A DNA stretch of 64,000 nt from NCBI GenBank assembly GCA_038087015.1, contig JASBNA010000079.1:119765-183764 (forward strand), in the 5' to 3' direction. The notes beneath the pieces are model-generated. The model was given only the letters and a program-made list of their open reading frames with translations, had not been told where the DNA came from and made no database searches. The DNA comes from Cerrena zonata (lineage: Eukaryota; Basidiomycota; Agaricomycetes; Polyporales; Cerrenaceae). The position numbers and the translations under genes are program-made. The first letter of the stretch is position 1, and each line of letters opens with the position of its first letter. This document shows positions 8,908-20,070 of this stretch, piece after piece.

Positions 8908-11900
8908 TTACTTAGTTAAGTCGTTGACTATATCTCTCAAGACGGGATTATGGTTAACTAGTTTTGAGTCAGGGTTTAGAGAGCTGGATTTCAAATTTGA
9001 TGATCTCATTGATCCTGTTGTTTGTGTTTCGGGAGATTGGAATGCAAATTGATAAAACATATTGGCATCCTTAGGTAAATCATGAATCCATTTTCTGTCA
9101 TTCAAAAGATCAATGAATCCCTTTAACGTATCACTATTGTACAAGGTCGACTTAGAACCCAATAGAATAAGCTTGGATCTTGACCTGGTTATCGCAACAT
9201 TGACCCTTCTCCACTCTTTCAAGAGATCACCAACTCTCTTTTCATTATTGGAACGCACAAGAGAAATAATCACACAGTCTTTATCACGACCTTGAAATTG
9301 ATCTGCTGTAAGAACCTCGACATCAGGTTTGCTTATTAAAACACGTTTCAATGACTTAAGATGATGCCTATATAATGACATCACACCTATGCTGGATTCA
9401 GAGACTCCACATAAAGTAAGACTTTCCACCATCTGCCTAACTAACTCAACTTCAGTTGGATTTTCAACTTTCTCTCCAATCACCTTTTCCAATGCCGGTA
9501 GATTGTCATGGTTCAAGAAGAGGACCTTGTTTTCTGGGTTGAATACCAAGTTCATCCATAGTTCACTTTCTTTAAGCTTGAAGTCATATTGTGAAGATAT
9601 CTGGAAGTCAATCTTCTCGGGGTGTGGGATATACAAGCTTTGTTTTGCAACTTTCTCGGATCCACACTTCAAACGGAAATTATAAACAAGAACGTTAGAC
9701 AATAACATAATATCCTCACACATTCTATATTGATATGTTAATTCTGCAACGCTTTGAGGATACAAATCCGCCAACATTTTAAATAATGACAACGACAAAC
9801 CTTCTTGACTTCTGCACTTGGATGAGTAACGAGCGGAGGAAGTTGATTGTGATCACCAACCAACAAAAATTTAGATGCTAAGGCAATAGGTCCCAAGCTA
9901 ACGGGCATAGAAACCTGTGATGCCTCATCAACAATGCAATAGTCAAACTTCTTTCTCACGCTGAAAGCGAAGTCATTTATACCCAAACAAGTGGCTGCAA
10001 CAACTGGAGTATCCAAATAACAGTTGCAAAAATCTTGATATGTGTTGATCTGCTTACCTTCATCGTGATCCGGGATGAATTGTCTTATATCCTTGTGGAC
10101 CCTGGATGGATAACCAACTCTGATGATATCTATACCAAAATCCTTAACTTTTAACAAAATGTTATCAACGGCAGAATGAGTATATGAAGTCAAAAGAACG
10201 GTTTTTTTTTGCTCAACAATCCACTTTATGATCTGTGCTATAAGGGTTGTCTTACCTGTGCCCGGCATGCCTAGGATTAAACTATAATCATTGGAATCCA
10301 TAACTTTCCTAAAGGCAATTTTCTGGTCTGGATTTAAGTTTTCATTTTCAACATCAAAAGGCTGCTTAGAAGTGAATGCGGGAGCTTCTCCATCAACAAT
10401 CAATCTCCTGTTCTTTTCAGCACCACCAGGAATAAACAAATCAAGAATGTTGTATCGTGCTAAGCCCATTCCATAGAACATTTCATCCTTGTCAATCCTA
10501 TAGGTTATAGCGGTTTGGCTACTAGAATTTTGTGTATGATGTAGAACACTTCTGATGGCAGAATTTCCACCATTAAAAGCATTAGACCTAAAATCGGTAT
10601 TTACGATTCTTCTGCTGGTGGTGATGGTAATCATGTTTTCTCTCAAGAGTATAACTATACCTTGACTAATTGCAAACCTACCACTCTCATCACTAATAAT
10701 AACTTTATCGAATTTGGAGAGTGCGCTGCTAGTGAAAGGAGTCATATTAGTGCCGTTTCTGGTCAATGTGTATTTAAATTGTCTTTGTTCATCTTTTGAA
10801 TCATCGGCACTAACAATAACCAAATTACCTAGGGCATTTCCTTGACAAGCTTCCCTTTCTTTAGAAGTCATCATCCATAAATCTTTTTTGACTTTGAAAA
10901 GTAGGCTTTCTTCTTTAGTGATCAAATAATCCCAGTGCTTGTAGAAATCCTGATAGTGTTCTTTTCCATCTAAATGAGTTGTTAGTTGGTCATATAATTC
11001 GGGATTAATACCACTTTCATCAGCTGTACCGTTCTCTAATAGCTTGTTGACGGTCATGCATGGAGCTTGAACATCACAGGTATCACACACCGACAGCCTT
11101 TGTAATTCTGGAAGTTCGTGGCTTTCACTTTTCAAAAAGTGTGTAAGCGTATTTCTTAAGTTCATAAGGGTCTTCAAGTCTTGCAAGTTGATGTCATATT
11201 TCTTCGACATACCCTCCTTGGTATAAACTAGTAAGAACTGAAGTACATCTATATTGTATCTATCCTTGAATAATAGCGAATACAAAGCCGATTGTGCTTG
11301 ATGCTCAACGTACTCTTTACCGGTTTTAATTTCCATAGGTAAAAGAACCTTCTTACTTGAGTTATTGTCTCTGAAATTAGCATCAAGAGTGACATCAATC
11401 ATACCTTTAAGACCAAACATAGGAGACCAAATGTTCTCTTCAATATCCAATGCTTCTGAGACAGAGAATAATACATCTTGCTTATATTTGTTTGTTGGCA
11501 TGAGGGTTGGGGCTTTTTTATAATATCTTTTGAACCAAGATTCAATGAAAGGAATCTGACCCAAAACGGCTTTCTTGACTGTTTCAATTTCATCACCCAC
11601 AGAGAATATTTCAAGCTTTCTAGTCTCTAGTAGCAGGTTCAACACTTCTTTCATGAATTCGACACTATAATTCTCCTGGACAAAACATTCTTGAAAAATT
11701 TCATGGATGATATAACCAATAATGAAATGGATTGCCGACTCGCCTGGGAATTTGAATTTACTGTTAATAACTGTCTTTCTAGGGCACCTGATTTGCTGCG
11801 AAACAGTAGTTGCAGCAACCAAAGTATCGGGATTCCATATCAACAAATTATGAGAGTCATCAACAAGTCGCTGATTACCGCTATTAGTGAAAATTATGTG

Positions 11901-13625
11901 AATAATATCGCCCACCTCAAACTGAAGATTGGTATAATCACCCCTTACCATTACCTTTGTTTCTTGTAAGTTAGAGTCCCTAACCGACAATATTATTTGA
12001 GGTTTTCGTCTGTCTTTAAGCTTATATGAACTCTTTAAAATTCCCATAATTTGGTATCTCTTGAAATCTGATCGTGTAAATGAGAGTTTAGCTCCATTCT
12101 CATCAGGCAAATTGGGAAGAAAGTTATCATTAGACTTCAAAAACTCTGTTCGTTTAATTCCATCCTGGAAAGATTTGGCATGTTTCAAGTCGGCGAATTG
12201 TTGTGTTGTTAATGATCCACTTTTCGATATATCAAGCTCAGCTATGTCTTGTATAGGCGGCGTTTTACCAGTAGGAAGTCCCTCTAAATCATCATCGGAG
12301 AAAGGATCCGAGTCGGTATTCCGATCAGCTGCTTTTGGCTTTTTAATTTCATTCGGGTTCCCATCGTATTTGTCATTATGTACAATTTTTGGAGCTTGGG
12401 TCTTTAATATTGATATTATGTCCTCATCATCATCCGAAAATGGATCGTCACTATCTTCGTCAACAGTTGGGTTTTTGACTTCGAGAGCGCCAATTGTTGA
12501 AGCTGTTGGGATACCGGTATTGGAAGGCTCCTTAGTAGAAGGTTTTTCGAGGATTTCTTGTTCTGCTGAAGGGTCAACTTTATTAGACATGGATTCTTTT
12601 GGAGAACTTGGAGCGTCAACGATTTCACTATCTGTAAAGTCATCATCGAAGTCGATTCCCTCGAGGATATTGTCTACCTGAACACCTGGTACAGCATGGA
12701 CACTCACGTTTTCTTTATTTTCCTCTGGGTTCACGTCTTGCTTAATATGCTTGTGAAGGTCATTATTGACCTGTATGGGTTTAGTGAGGGCCAGCTCACC
12801 ACCGGTAACATGTGGTACTTTGAATCCTTCATTTTTAGGTTCCAGAGATCCAGACATATCAAATTTATCTATCCAGCTGTTTAAATTCGATGACTTTATG
12901 GGACCGTCTTCTTCAGAGCCCCTAGAGTGAGTAGATATGACAAATGGATCGTGGGAATTATTCCCTCCAGATCCTTCTGCAGCAGACTTAGCTCTATGGA
13001 GGGAAGGTGACTTTTCTAGAAGTTTTTGTGATCGTAGAGCTCGAGAAGACGATGAATCGGAATGGGTTCTATTTAAATTTGGGGTCTGGATAAGGGTCTG
13101 GTTAGCCCCGTAGCCGTACTTGGAAAGAACAGAATCTGTTTGTTCATTAATGACTGTGGAGTTATTTGGATTCACCGATGTCGACACATCCAGCGATACT
13201 TTCTTTAAAGGGGAAGACAAAACCGGTATCAGACCCAGGTCTTTTGAACTGGGTTTTCGAGGGCTTTCCTTCCATCTCACACCATCGAAGCTGTCGTCAG
13301 AACTATGATGATCCGAAGGGAGCAAATCATGGCCAGCAGATGATTTTGGAGGAGTTCTTATTGGCTTACTAGATTGAATGACTGATTGATGGTTATTTGC
13401 ATTAGTAGCTGCAAGCACAGTCGACGCACATGTCTTGGATACTGCTGCTGGGTTTCCCTTGAGGGTATTGGTAGGTTTGAAGAAGTAGATGGTTTTCTTC
13501 AGCTTATGGTTATTCGAAGTTGCATCCGCGTTCTCGTCACTGGGTGCTGTCGATACCCTTGATCTCGACTTTTTCGCCACTCCCTTGGGAGATTCCTCTA
13601 GGTTCTGACGGAGTCGCTTCTGCAT
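8908..13625 (-). CDS. DNA2: DNA replication helicase/nuclease Dna2 (frame broken by one base)
   Basis: Dna2 trims Okazaki flaps and resects DNA ends. The N-terminal 450 residues are disordered. The RecB/Cas4-like nuclease follows, with GLKGMIDVTLDA and LPMEIKTGK, and Fe-S cysteines in RCPRK and CDTCDVQAPC. The helicase has Walker A GMPGTGKTT, Walker B CIVDEASQ and motif III GDHNQLPPL. Near 9800 the frame breaks: AAGAAGGTT is read where the family needs AAG AAG GGT, so one G seems missing. The remaining helicase motifs (YQYRM, TADQFQGRD, NVAITRSRSKL) continue in the next frame to 8908. With one base restored the gene would encode about 1572 residues (Saccharomyces 1522). The first ATG is at 13625; the open frame extends upstream without another ATG. 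DNA2 is essential in yeast, so sequence error is more likely than a true pseudogene. Confidence 0.93.
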
Positions 13626-14100
13626 CACCAACAGAGACTTGGGGTACAATGTGATCTAAAGGATATACTCTAATCGCTATCAGTTTAAGGTGACGCGTAA
13701 GAATCCACAGAGGGAAGCCTGCGAGATGGATCGAGATTTCTGGTGTACGGATGTACATTTTGAAAAAAACTCCGCACGTGATCTCTTCGCAAAATTTGTG
13801 TAATTTTTTTTTTTTTTTTTTTTTTTTTCACACTGTAAGGGAAAATTTTTGAATCTCATCGGTAGGAAATTTTTCAATCAGAAAGTCATAATACTATTTT
13901 TTTGATCAACTCCACCCCTACTACATTCAGTTACATAGGTATTCTCATACGCAGCATATATATAGCTTGTCTTTTGTGATTAACAAGAATTCTTTGGCCG
14001 TTTAAATTCCATAAGAATATATCATAAATAGATTGAACCAAAAAGAGAGTAGGTGAGGTAGAATTCAAATATATATATAACTGACAATACATCGAATAAA
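13626..14100. promoter_or_regulatory. Divergent promoter of DNA2 and NOP58 with a T25 tract
   Basis: The region between the two start codons contains a 25-base T tract (13804-13828), typical of nucleosome-depleting elements in yeast promoters, and TATATATA-type sequences at about 13953 and 14070. A CACGTG is at 13776. The predicted open frames here are low-complexity. Confidence 0.5.
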
Positions 14101-15666
14101 ATGGCTTACGTTTTAACTGAAACCGCTGCCGGTTATGCCTTATTGAAGGCTTCTGACAAGAAGATCCATAAATCATCTAGTTTGATTGAAGATTTGAATA
14201 CAGCAGAAAAAGTTGCTGAACAATTTAAAATCCACCGTTTTGAAAAATTTCAATCTGCTGCCAATGCTTTAGAAGAAGCTAATGCCATTATTGAAGGCCG
14301 TGTTTCTGATAACTTGAAAAAATTATTAGAAGACTCCAAATCTGATAAAAAGGCTACTTTAATTGTTTCTGAAGCTAAATTAGGTAATGCTATTAATAAA
14401 TTAGGATTAAATTTTTCTGTTGTTTCTGATGCTGCCTCTTTAGATTTACACAGATCAATTAAGGAATTTTTACCAGATTTATTACCTGGTTTAGATGATT
14501 CTGCTTTAAAACAAATGTCATTAGGTTTAGCTCACTCTATTGGTCGTCATAAATTGAAATTTTCTGCCGATAAAGTTGATACCATGATTGTTCAAGCTAT
14601 TGCATTATTAGATGACTTAGATAAAGAATTAAATACTTACGCTATGCGTTGTAAAGAATGGTATGGTTGGCATTTCCCAGAGTTGGCTAAAATGATTACC
14701 GACTCTGTTGCTTACGCTAGAATTATTTTAACTATGGGTATTAGATCAAATGCTTCAGAAACTGACTTATCCGAAATTTTACCAGAAGAAATTGAAGAAC
14801 AAGTTAAATCAGCCGCTGAAGTTTCTATGGGTACTGAAATTACTGACATTGATTTAGAAAATATTAAAGCTTTAGCCGAACAAATTGTTGACTTTGCTGC
14901 TTATAGAGAACAATTATCTAACTACTTATCATCTCGTATGAAGGCCATTGCTCCAAATTTAACTTCTTTAGTTGGTGAACTTGTTGGTGCTAGATTAATT
15001 GCTCATTCCGGTTCTTTAACTTCTTTAGCTAAAGCCCCAGCTTCTACTATTCAAATCTTAGGTGCTGAAAAAGCTTTATTTAGAGCTTTGAAAACTAAAC
15101 ATGACACTCCTAAATATGGTTTATTATATCATGCTTCTTTAGTTGGTCAAGCTTCCGGTAAAAATAAGGGTAAGATTGCCAGAGTTTTAGCTGCTAAAGC
15201 TGCTGTTGCTCTTAGATATGATTCTTTAGCTGAAGAACGTGATGATTCTGGTGATTTTGGTTTAGAAGTCAGAGCTAAAGTTGAATCTAGATTAAGTGCC
15301 TTGGAAGGTCGTGATTTAAGAACCACCTCTAAAGTTGTTAGAGAACAACAAAAAGTTGATATAACCGAAGCTAGAGCTTATAATGCTGATGCCGATGCTC
15401 CAGCTGCTGAAGCTCCAGAAGCTGACTCTGATGATGAATCTGAAGCCGAAGAAGAAGTTGCACCAAAGAAAGAAAAGAAGGAAAAGAAGGAAAAGAAAGA
15501 TAAAAAAGAAAAGAAAGAAAAGAAAGATAAAAAGAGAAAGAGAGATGACGATGAAGAAGAAGAAGAATCATCTAAAAAATCCAAAAAAGACAAAAAGGAA
15601 AAGAAAGACAAGAAAGAAAAGAAAGATAAGAAAGAAAAAAAGAAGGAAAAAAAGGAAAAAAAATAA
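14101..15666 (+). CDS. NOP58: Box C/D snoRNP core protein Nop58
   Basis: The 521-residue protein matches Nop58/Nop5: an N-terminal NOP5NT domain ([16 protein letters not shown]), a NOSIC/coiled-coil region, and the Nop RNA-binding domain ([18 protein letters not shown], then [13 protein letters not shown] and [13 protein letters not shown]). The C-terminus (about 440-521) is an acidic stretch followed by a long KKE/KKD tail, as in yeast Nop56 and Nop58. It scaffolds fibrillarin on C/D snoRNAs in the nucleolus for rRNA 2'-O-methylation and 18S processing. Leu is almost entirely TTA/TTG and codon bias is strong, as expected for a highly expressed gene. The tail is encoded by a nearly pure purine strand. 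Confidence 0.97.
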   Translation: MAYVLTETAAGYALLKASDKKIHKSSSLIEDLNTAEKVAEQFKIHRFEKFQSAANALEEANAIIEGRVSDNLKKLLEDSKSDKKATLIVSEAKLGNAINKLGLNFSVVSDAASLDLHRSIKEFLPDLLPGLDDSALKQMSLGLAHSIGRHKLKFSADKVDTMIVQAIALLDDLDKELNTYAMRCKEWYGWHFPELAKMITDSVAYARIILTMGIRSNASETDLSEILPEEIEEQVKSAAEVSMGTEITDIDLENIKALAEQIVDFAAYREQLSNYLSSRMKAIAPNLTSLVGELVGARLIAHSGSLTSLAKAPASTIQILGAEKALFRALKTKHDTPKYGLLYHASLVGQASGKNKGKIARVLAAKAAVALRYDSLAEERDDSGDFGLEVRAKVESRLSALEGRDLRTTSKVVREQQKVDITEARAYNADADAPAAEAPEADSDDESEAEEEVAPKKEKKEKKEKKDKKEKKEKKDKKRKRDDDEEEEESSKKSKKDKKEKKDKKEKKDKKEKKKEKKEKK

Positions 15667-16231
15667 ACTAGATAGTATATCCTTGATGTCTGATTGAAAT
15701 ACCAATAGAATAAGGATCATTGATTTTTTTTTTCTTCCATTCAAAGTATTTCATTTCATTTACGTAAAATTTCAAAAAGAAAACATCCTTTGCATTCGAT
15801 TCTTACATTAGATCCAAAATCTTGTCTTTTTATTTGACTTATCTTTATTTTTTCATTTTAAGTTTTCTGCTTCAAGTTATTCCTTTAACTTGGCTTCCTT
15901 TTTTTTTTTTTAATTCCTTCTCTCTCGTAGAGTGGGTCTTGAGTATTCATCGATACTCCTCTTCTATACTTTCTAGTATATCCAATTGTTCTATAGTATT
16001 ATGATTACAGTTAAAAGCTTGGTCATCATGTTTTAATATATACATTTATATTTGATATTTAATCTTTATTAGTTGCAATCCAATAACTATGGCCCTGTAG
16101 ATTTTTTTTTTGCACCTTGCACGTGCAGACAAAACGTCAAGCTAAAACAAAAAAAATTTAATGAACTTCATCTTCTATACTTTTATTCAATCAACTATAC
16201 GAGTCCTTCAAGTTTGCATTGACACTTGAAA
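15667..16231. other. Intergenic region NOP58-MDE1
   Basis: No gene is visible. The first part is the T-rich NOP58 3' region. CACGTG at 16119-16124 in the MDE1 promoter is a Cbf1-type E-box. Cbf1 sites regulate sulfur-amino-acid genes in yeasts, which fits methionine salvage, but the link is inferred. Confidence 0.45.
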
Positions 16232-16999
16232 ATGTCTGATATTCAAAACAATTATACTAACGAATATGTGGATCCTAAAGATCCATCCCATCCAGCCAAT
16301 TTGATTTGCGAATTGTGTCGTTTATTTTACGATAAAGACTGGGTGACTGGTACTGGAGGAGGAATTTCCATTAGAGACACTGAAGGAGAAAATCCCAATT
16401 TGATATACATTGCACCATCTGGTATTCAAAAGGAAAAATTGCAGCCATGGGAGATGTTTGTAGTTGAATTACCGGGTACTAAGATTTTAAATACTCCAAA
16501 TAATTGTCCTAAGGAGTTGACTAAATCGTATAAGTATAAACCAAGTGCATGTACTCCATTATTTCTTAGTTGCTACAACATGAGAGACGCAGGAGCTTGT
16601 ATCCACACCCACTCTCAAAATGCAGTTATGGCCACTTTATTATGGGAAGATTCTATTGAATTCAAAATAAATAATATTGAACAAATCAAGGCCATTCCTA
16701 AACTTGAATATAATAAAACTACTCAAAAAGTGGAAAAAATCGGGAATTTAGAGAATTATGATACGTTAGTATTACCCATTATCGATAATGTTCCTCATGA
16801 AGAGGATTTGGTTGATGACTTAGAAAACGCAATCTTAAAATATCCTGGAGCCACTGCTGTATTAGTTCGTAGACACGGAATCTATGTTTGGGGTGAAAAC
16901 ATATGGAAAGCAAAGGTATATAATGAAGCTTTGGATTACTTATTAGAATTGGCTGTTAAAATGAAATTAGCAGGAATTCCAACCGTTAAGAATAATTAA
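16232..16999 (+). CDS. MDE1: Methylthioribulose-1-phosphate dehydratase
   Basis: This cytosolic enzyme dehydrates 5-methylthioribulose-1-phosphate in the methionine salvage pathway. The protein (255 residues; Saccharomyces Mde1 244) is a class II aldolase-fold Zn enzyme: [11 protein letters not shown] near the N-terminus, [10 protein letters not shown], the metal-binding [11 protein letters not shown], and a third His in [10 protein letters not shown]. The final helix has [21 protein letters not shown] at 16232 is chosen because the open frame upstream of it starts only at a TTG. The MTA phosphorylase gene of the same pathway lies about 13 kb downstream (29668). Confidence 0.96.
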   Translation: MSDIQNNYTNEYVDPKDPSHPANLICELCRLFYDKDWVTGTGGGISIRDTEGENPNLIYIAPSGIQKEKLQPWEMFVVELPGTKILNTPNNCPKELTKSYKYKPSACTPLFLSCYNMRDAGACIHTHSQNAVMATLLWEDSIEFKINNIEQIKAIPKLEYNKTTQKVEKIGNLENYDTLVLPIIDNVPHEEDLVDDLENAILKYPGATAVLVRRHGIYVWGENIWKAKVYNEALDYLLELAVKMKLAGIPTVKNN

Positions 17000-17048
17000 A
17001 TAGTCTTGTAACAAAATATTCAATAAAATTAATGCATTTTTTCAACCC

Positions 17049-17400
17049 CTATAATGGGTTTTTAGTGCCTTTTAGTATTTGACCATGCTCCTTGAGCCAA
17101 TCTATATTAGAATCTATCTCTTCGTCGATCTCTCCAATGCAAACAATGTTGGTACCACGCATCAAATACAAACCAATCTTGATTTCTTGATTTTCATCGT
17201 CTGGGTAGATCAACCTCTCTATACACTGGGTGATTATCACGTTGGTCGAATTGTCAAATCCATCCAAAATCCCTTCAAATAGCCTGGCATCGGTAGTAAT
17301 GATTCTTACCTTCTCTAAATTAATCAGTTAGTACTATGTTTCTCGCCATAAGTAAACGCACATGTTACATACTTGTAAGGAACTCTTTCAATGCTGACAT
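17049..17400 (-). CDS. LSM8: U6 snRNA-associated Sm-like protein Lsm8, one intron
   Basis: Lsm8 defines the nuclear Lsm2-8 ring that binds the U6 snRNA 3' end. Exon 1 is 17400-17373 (ATG TCA GCA TTG, 28 nt). The intron is 17372-17315, starting GTATGT, with TACTAAC at 17333-17327 and ending TTTAG. Exon 2 is 17314-17049. Splicing gives 97 residues: an Sm1 motif (KKVRIITTDARLFEGILDGFD) and an Sm2 motif (GLYLMRGTNIVCIGEIDEE), close to human LSM8's GLYIVRGDNVAVIGEIDEE. Exon 2 alone lacks an ATG, so splicing is required. This gene is shorter than Saccharomyces Lsm8 (109). Confidence 0.92.
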
Positions 17401-17637
17401 CTTGATATGCACAACAACAAGTAATTGATGAATAAAGAAGTGATATCCAGATTTTCATGTTGTCATACTCTTCTCAAGTAGTTATATATAAAAAAAAAAA
17501 AAAAAACAACTGAATAAAAGCGGTATATGCAGGACACCATAAAAATCTCAAAATAAAGTGTTCTTCACTTAATTTAAAGTGTTGCAAAAAAGGTCTACTT
17601 CATCTTTCCAACCAATAAGATTTGGCTTAACCGTACG

Positions 17638-18927
17638 ATGTCCGGAAGTAAGTATACTGACTATAGCAGCAGCCCATCAAGGGGCTCGTTCTCGGATCTC
17701 GATCTTGATACGAGTGTTTTTACCCAAACCAATTCCAAATGTTATGTATCGCAACCAGCGAGACAACAGGTTACCGATTCCAGACAGATCAAGGTTTCCC
17801 AGTTTTCCAAAGAAGAAAACCTGAGGATAGAGTCGATTATTCTGACACATGCTGGTGGTGCTTCTGTTGCCGATGAAGAGATGGCGCTGGGTGAAAGCGA
17901 AAGGCTGTTGATTACTTGGGCGGCAAGACTTGAACTTGAAGCGGCTAATCTCAGACAAAGTCTACACCATGATCGAGCAGACAAGGTAGATGCGCTCGAA
18001 ACCTCCAACAGAGATCTATGGAACCGAATACGTGGGATGGAGAAAGAGATGCAAAATACCAAAGAGTCTGCCACTTCGATAATGAATGTGCTAAAACACA
18101 CAGTAGAGGTGGAAGTGGAAAAACGAACAAACCTTTTGGTAGAACCATTTCAAACACTGCAGCAGGACATGGTTCACTCGAGCCGGCAGGTTTTCAAGCA
18201 ATTGAGTGAAATGATGCTTAAGCTTATCGATGATATGAATGTGTTGAGTGTTGGTAACGAAGAGCAGTACAATAATCTTCGTAGGATCGAAGAATCGCAT
18301 CTAGAGCTCCAAAGAAAAGTCAGTGAACAGACACTGTCTGCCAATCAAATAAGCGAATTGAAATCCAGAATCTACCGTCTCGAAAATTGGAGCACCAAAA
18401 TAGCTACACACAACAACGCATTTGCTGCCTCTATGGATTCCTTCTTACAGGACTACAACTCCTGTAAACAAACGATTGAACGCTTGATCGGTACTCACAA
18501 TACACACCACCCAATGTATCCAAAAAACTCAAAGCAAACAACATACCAACAGGAAACAATCCCCACACTTCCTCAATGCAAACAGGTAAATTGCATGCAT
18601 GAGAAGCAAAAACAGAGAGGAACACCTGCTAAAAGCAAAAGAGGGAGACCTGATGGAAAAGGAAGACCTACAAAAAAAAATACATCAGCTTTTATTGCAA
18701 CCGCCAATCAACGAAGCCTCGCTTTAGCTTCGCTGCATACGCTGCAGCTCCATCACTATGCGAATCTCCCTATAGATAATACTTTCCTGCCAGAGTTTTC
18801 CTTTCGCATTACTAGAAGTATGACCAAACCCTTCCCAGCCAGCCAGAATTTAGAGGTAAACACGAACCACTCCCCAGGTATCAAAACTTACAAACGGAGG
18901 CCAAAGACGTTAGGGGGAAGTGGTTAG
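17638..18927 (+). CDS. Unrecognised coiled-coil protein with AT-hook-like basic motifs
   Basis: I do not recognise this 429-residue protein. Residues 1-60 are Ser/Thr-rich. About 80-290 is strongly helical and coiled-coil (heptad-like runs such as LITWAARLELEAANLRQ and QISELKSRIYRLENW). A basic segment near 328-345 contains KRGRPDGKGRP, two RGRP/KGRP cores resembling AT-hooks or a nuclear localisation signal. The C-terminus is basic. This suggests a nuclear or chromatin-associated oligomer, but that is inference. Codon use is more GC-rich than in neighbouring genes, consistent with a poorly expressed or fast-evolving gene. ATG at 17638 is the first in frame. Confidence 0.7.
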   Translation: MSGSKYTDYSSSPSRGSFSDLDLDTSVFTQTNSKCYVSQPARQQVTDSRQIKVSQFSKEENLRIESIILTHAGGASVADEEMALGESERLLITWAARLELEAANLRQSLHHDRADKVDALETSNRDLWNRIRGMEKEMQNTKESATSIMNVLKHTVEVEVEKRTNLLVEPFQTLQQDMVHSSRQVFKQLSEMMLKLIDDMNVLSVGNEEQYNNLRRIEESHLELQRKVSEQTLSANQISELKSRIYRLENWSTKIATHNNAFAASMDSFLQDYNSCKQTIERLIGTHNTHHPMYPKNSKQTTYQQETIPTLPQCKQVNCMHEKQKQRGTPAKSKRGRPDGKGRPTKKNTSAFIATANQRSLALASLHTLQLHHYANLPIDNTFLPEFSFRITRSMTKPFPASQNLEVNTNHSPGIKTYKRRPKTLGGSG

Positions 18928-20070
18928 CACAACGGCTATTAGCACGGTATCCAAACCCAGATCCTCAATAGAAAACCCTCGCGTGCACAGTCTTTTTTAT
19001 TTATTTTTCATTTTTGTTTTTTTTTTTTTTCACAACCAAACACAATCTCTGCACCTGTGTACGGGACCATAATTGTGTTTTTGTTGAACACTTCTATATT
19101 TGGAAGCATGGTCTTCGGACTAACTAAATGACGCACAGAATAAAGAAATGGATTGACACTAATTGTGAAAGTAACCTTGCACAATACGTCAAACTCAAAA
19201 CTTTGTGGAAACTGATTGTTGATTTCATACAAGTAGTAGCACAAATCAAATACAGAAGCATGGGCGTTAGGATACGACCTACACCAAAAATCGAAAACCT
19301 TCGATTTTTAGGGAGTAAACCATCAAAATAGAAAAAAACAAAACATCAGGAGAAATTTTTTTCTTTTTTTTTTTTTTTGTCCCTCAACAGAGAAAGAGGC
19401 CTCTTTGCATCCACGTGTGTCCCAGAACTATGGGTATATACATTGGTATAGGTATGTCTATGTACTTTGTACAGGCGACCACTTAGTATGAAATTTTATA
19501 TATTGAAAGGAAATCGTTGAAAGCGATACTGGTAGCTTTTTTGTTGTTTTTTTACGAAAGAAAAGGTTTTAAAAGTGATAGAATACTTTGTGACTAATCT
19601 ATAATTAACTGGTTTGCAGGATAATAGCTCGGATCATATTTGGTATTCCATCTGTTATTTTTTTCAAAAAAACATTTCAAAGAACGGATCCCAAAAAAGA
19701 GAAACCTTCAAAATCGCTCAAAATCAAAATATCGATTAAATATTAAGCCTCCATAAATTCCCACAAGCTGTTTTCAGGTGTTAGGTCATAAGACTATTGG
19801 GTAAATTGTTTGAAGAACGATTTTCCTTCGATTATTCCTGATTGTTTCTTGAGCACTGTATTTTTTTTAACTGCTTATTGTTGTCCTTGTTTCATTCAAA
19901 CTAAACAATCTTATCAGTACAACCAAGTTACCTTATTCTGTTAAATTTTTTTTCTTTTAGGTTTGAAACATACTAGCATCCATTCAAGTCGTATCCCTTG
20001 TATAAAAAGTTTTGGCCATCTTTAATTATCGTCAGAAATACTTTTTTTTTTCTATTCTATCATCGAAATT
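18928..20070. other. Long intergenic region upstream of the mannosyltransferase
   Basis: About 1.1 kb with no supported gene. It has several T/A tracts (about 19017-19030, 19360-19378, 20042-20051), CACGTG at 19412-19417 and TGTACTTTGTACA at about 19459. Two short open frames on opposite strands (19008-19244, 19128-19331) overlap each other and show no recognisable domain. It probably includes an extended promoter. Confidence 0.45.

Noticed and set aside
9780..9830. Programmed frameshift or intron in DNA2
   Set aside because: No canonical slippery heptamer, no pseudoknot noticed, and removing an intron would delete conserved residues. Similar indels in unrelated genes favour sequence error.
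12061..12681. 206-codon plus-strand open frame
   Set aside because: Antisense to the DNA2 N-terminal region; Ser-rich composition is the mirror of Asp/Glu-rich disordered sequence on the coding strand.
15371..15697. Several open frames overlapping the NOP58 tail
   Set aside because: By-products of the repetitive purine-rich KKE/KKD coding sequence.
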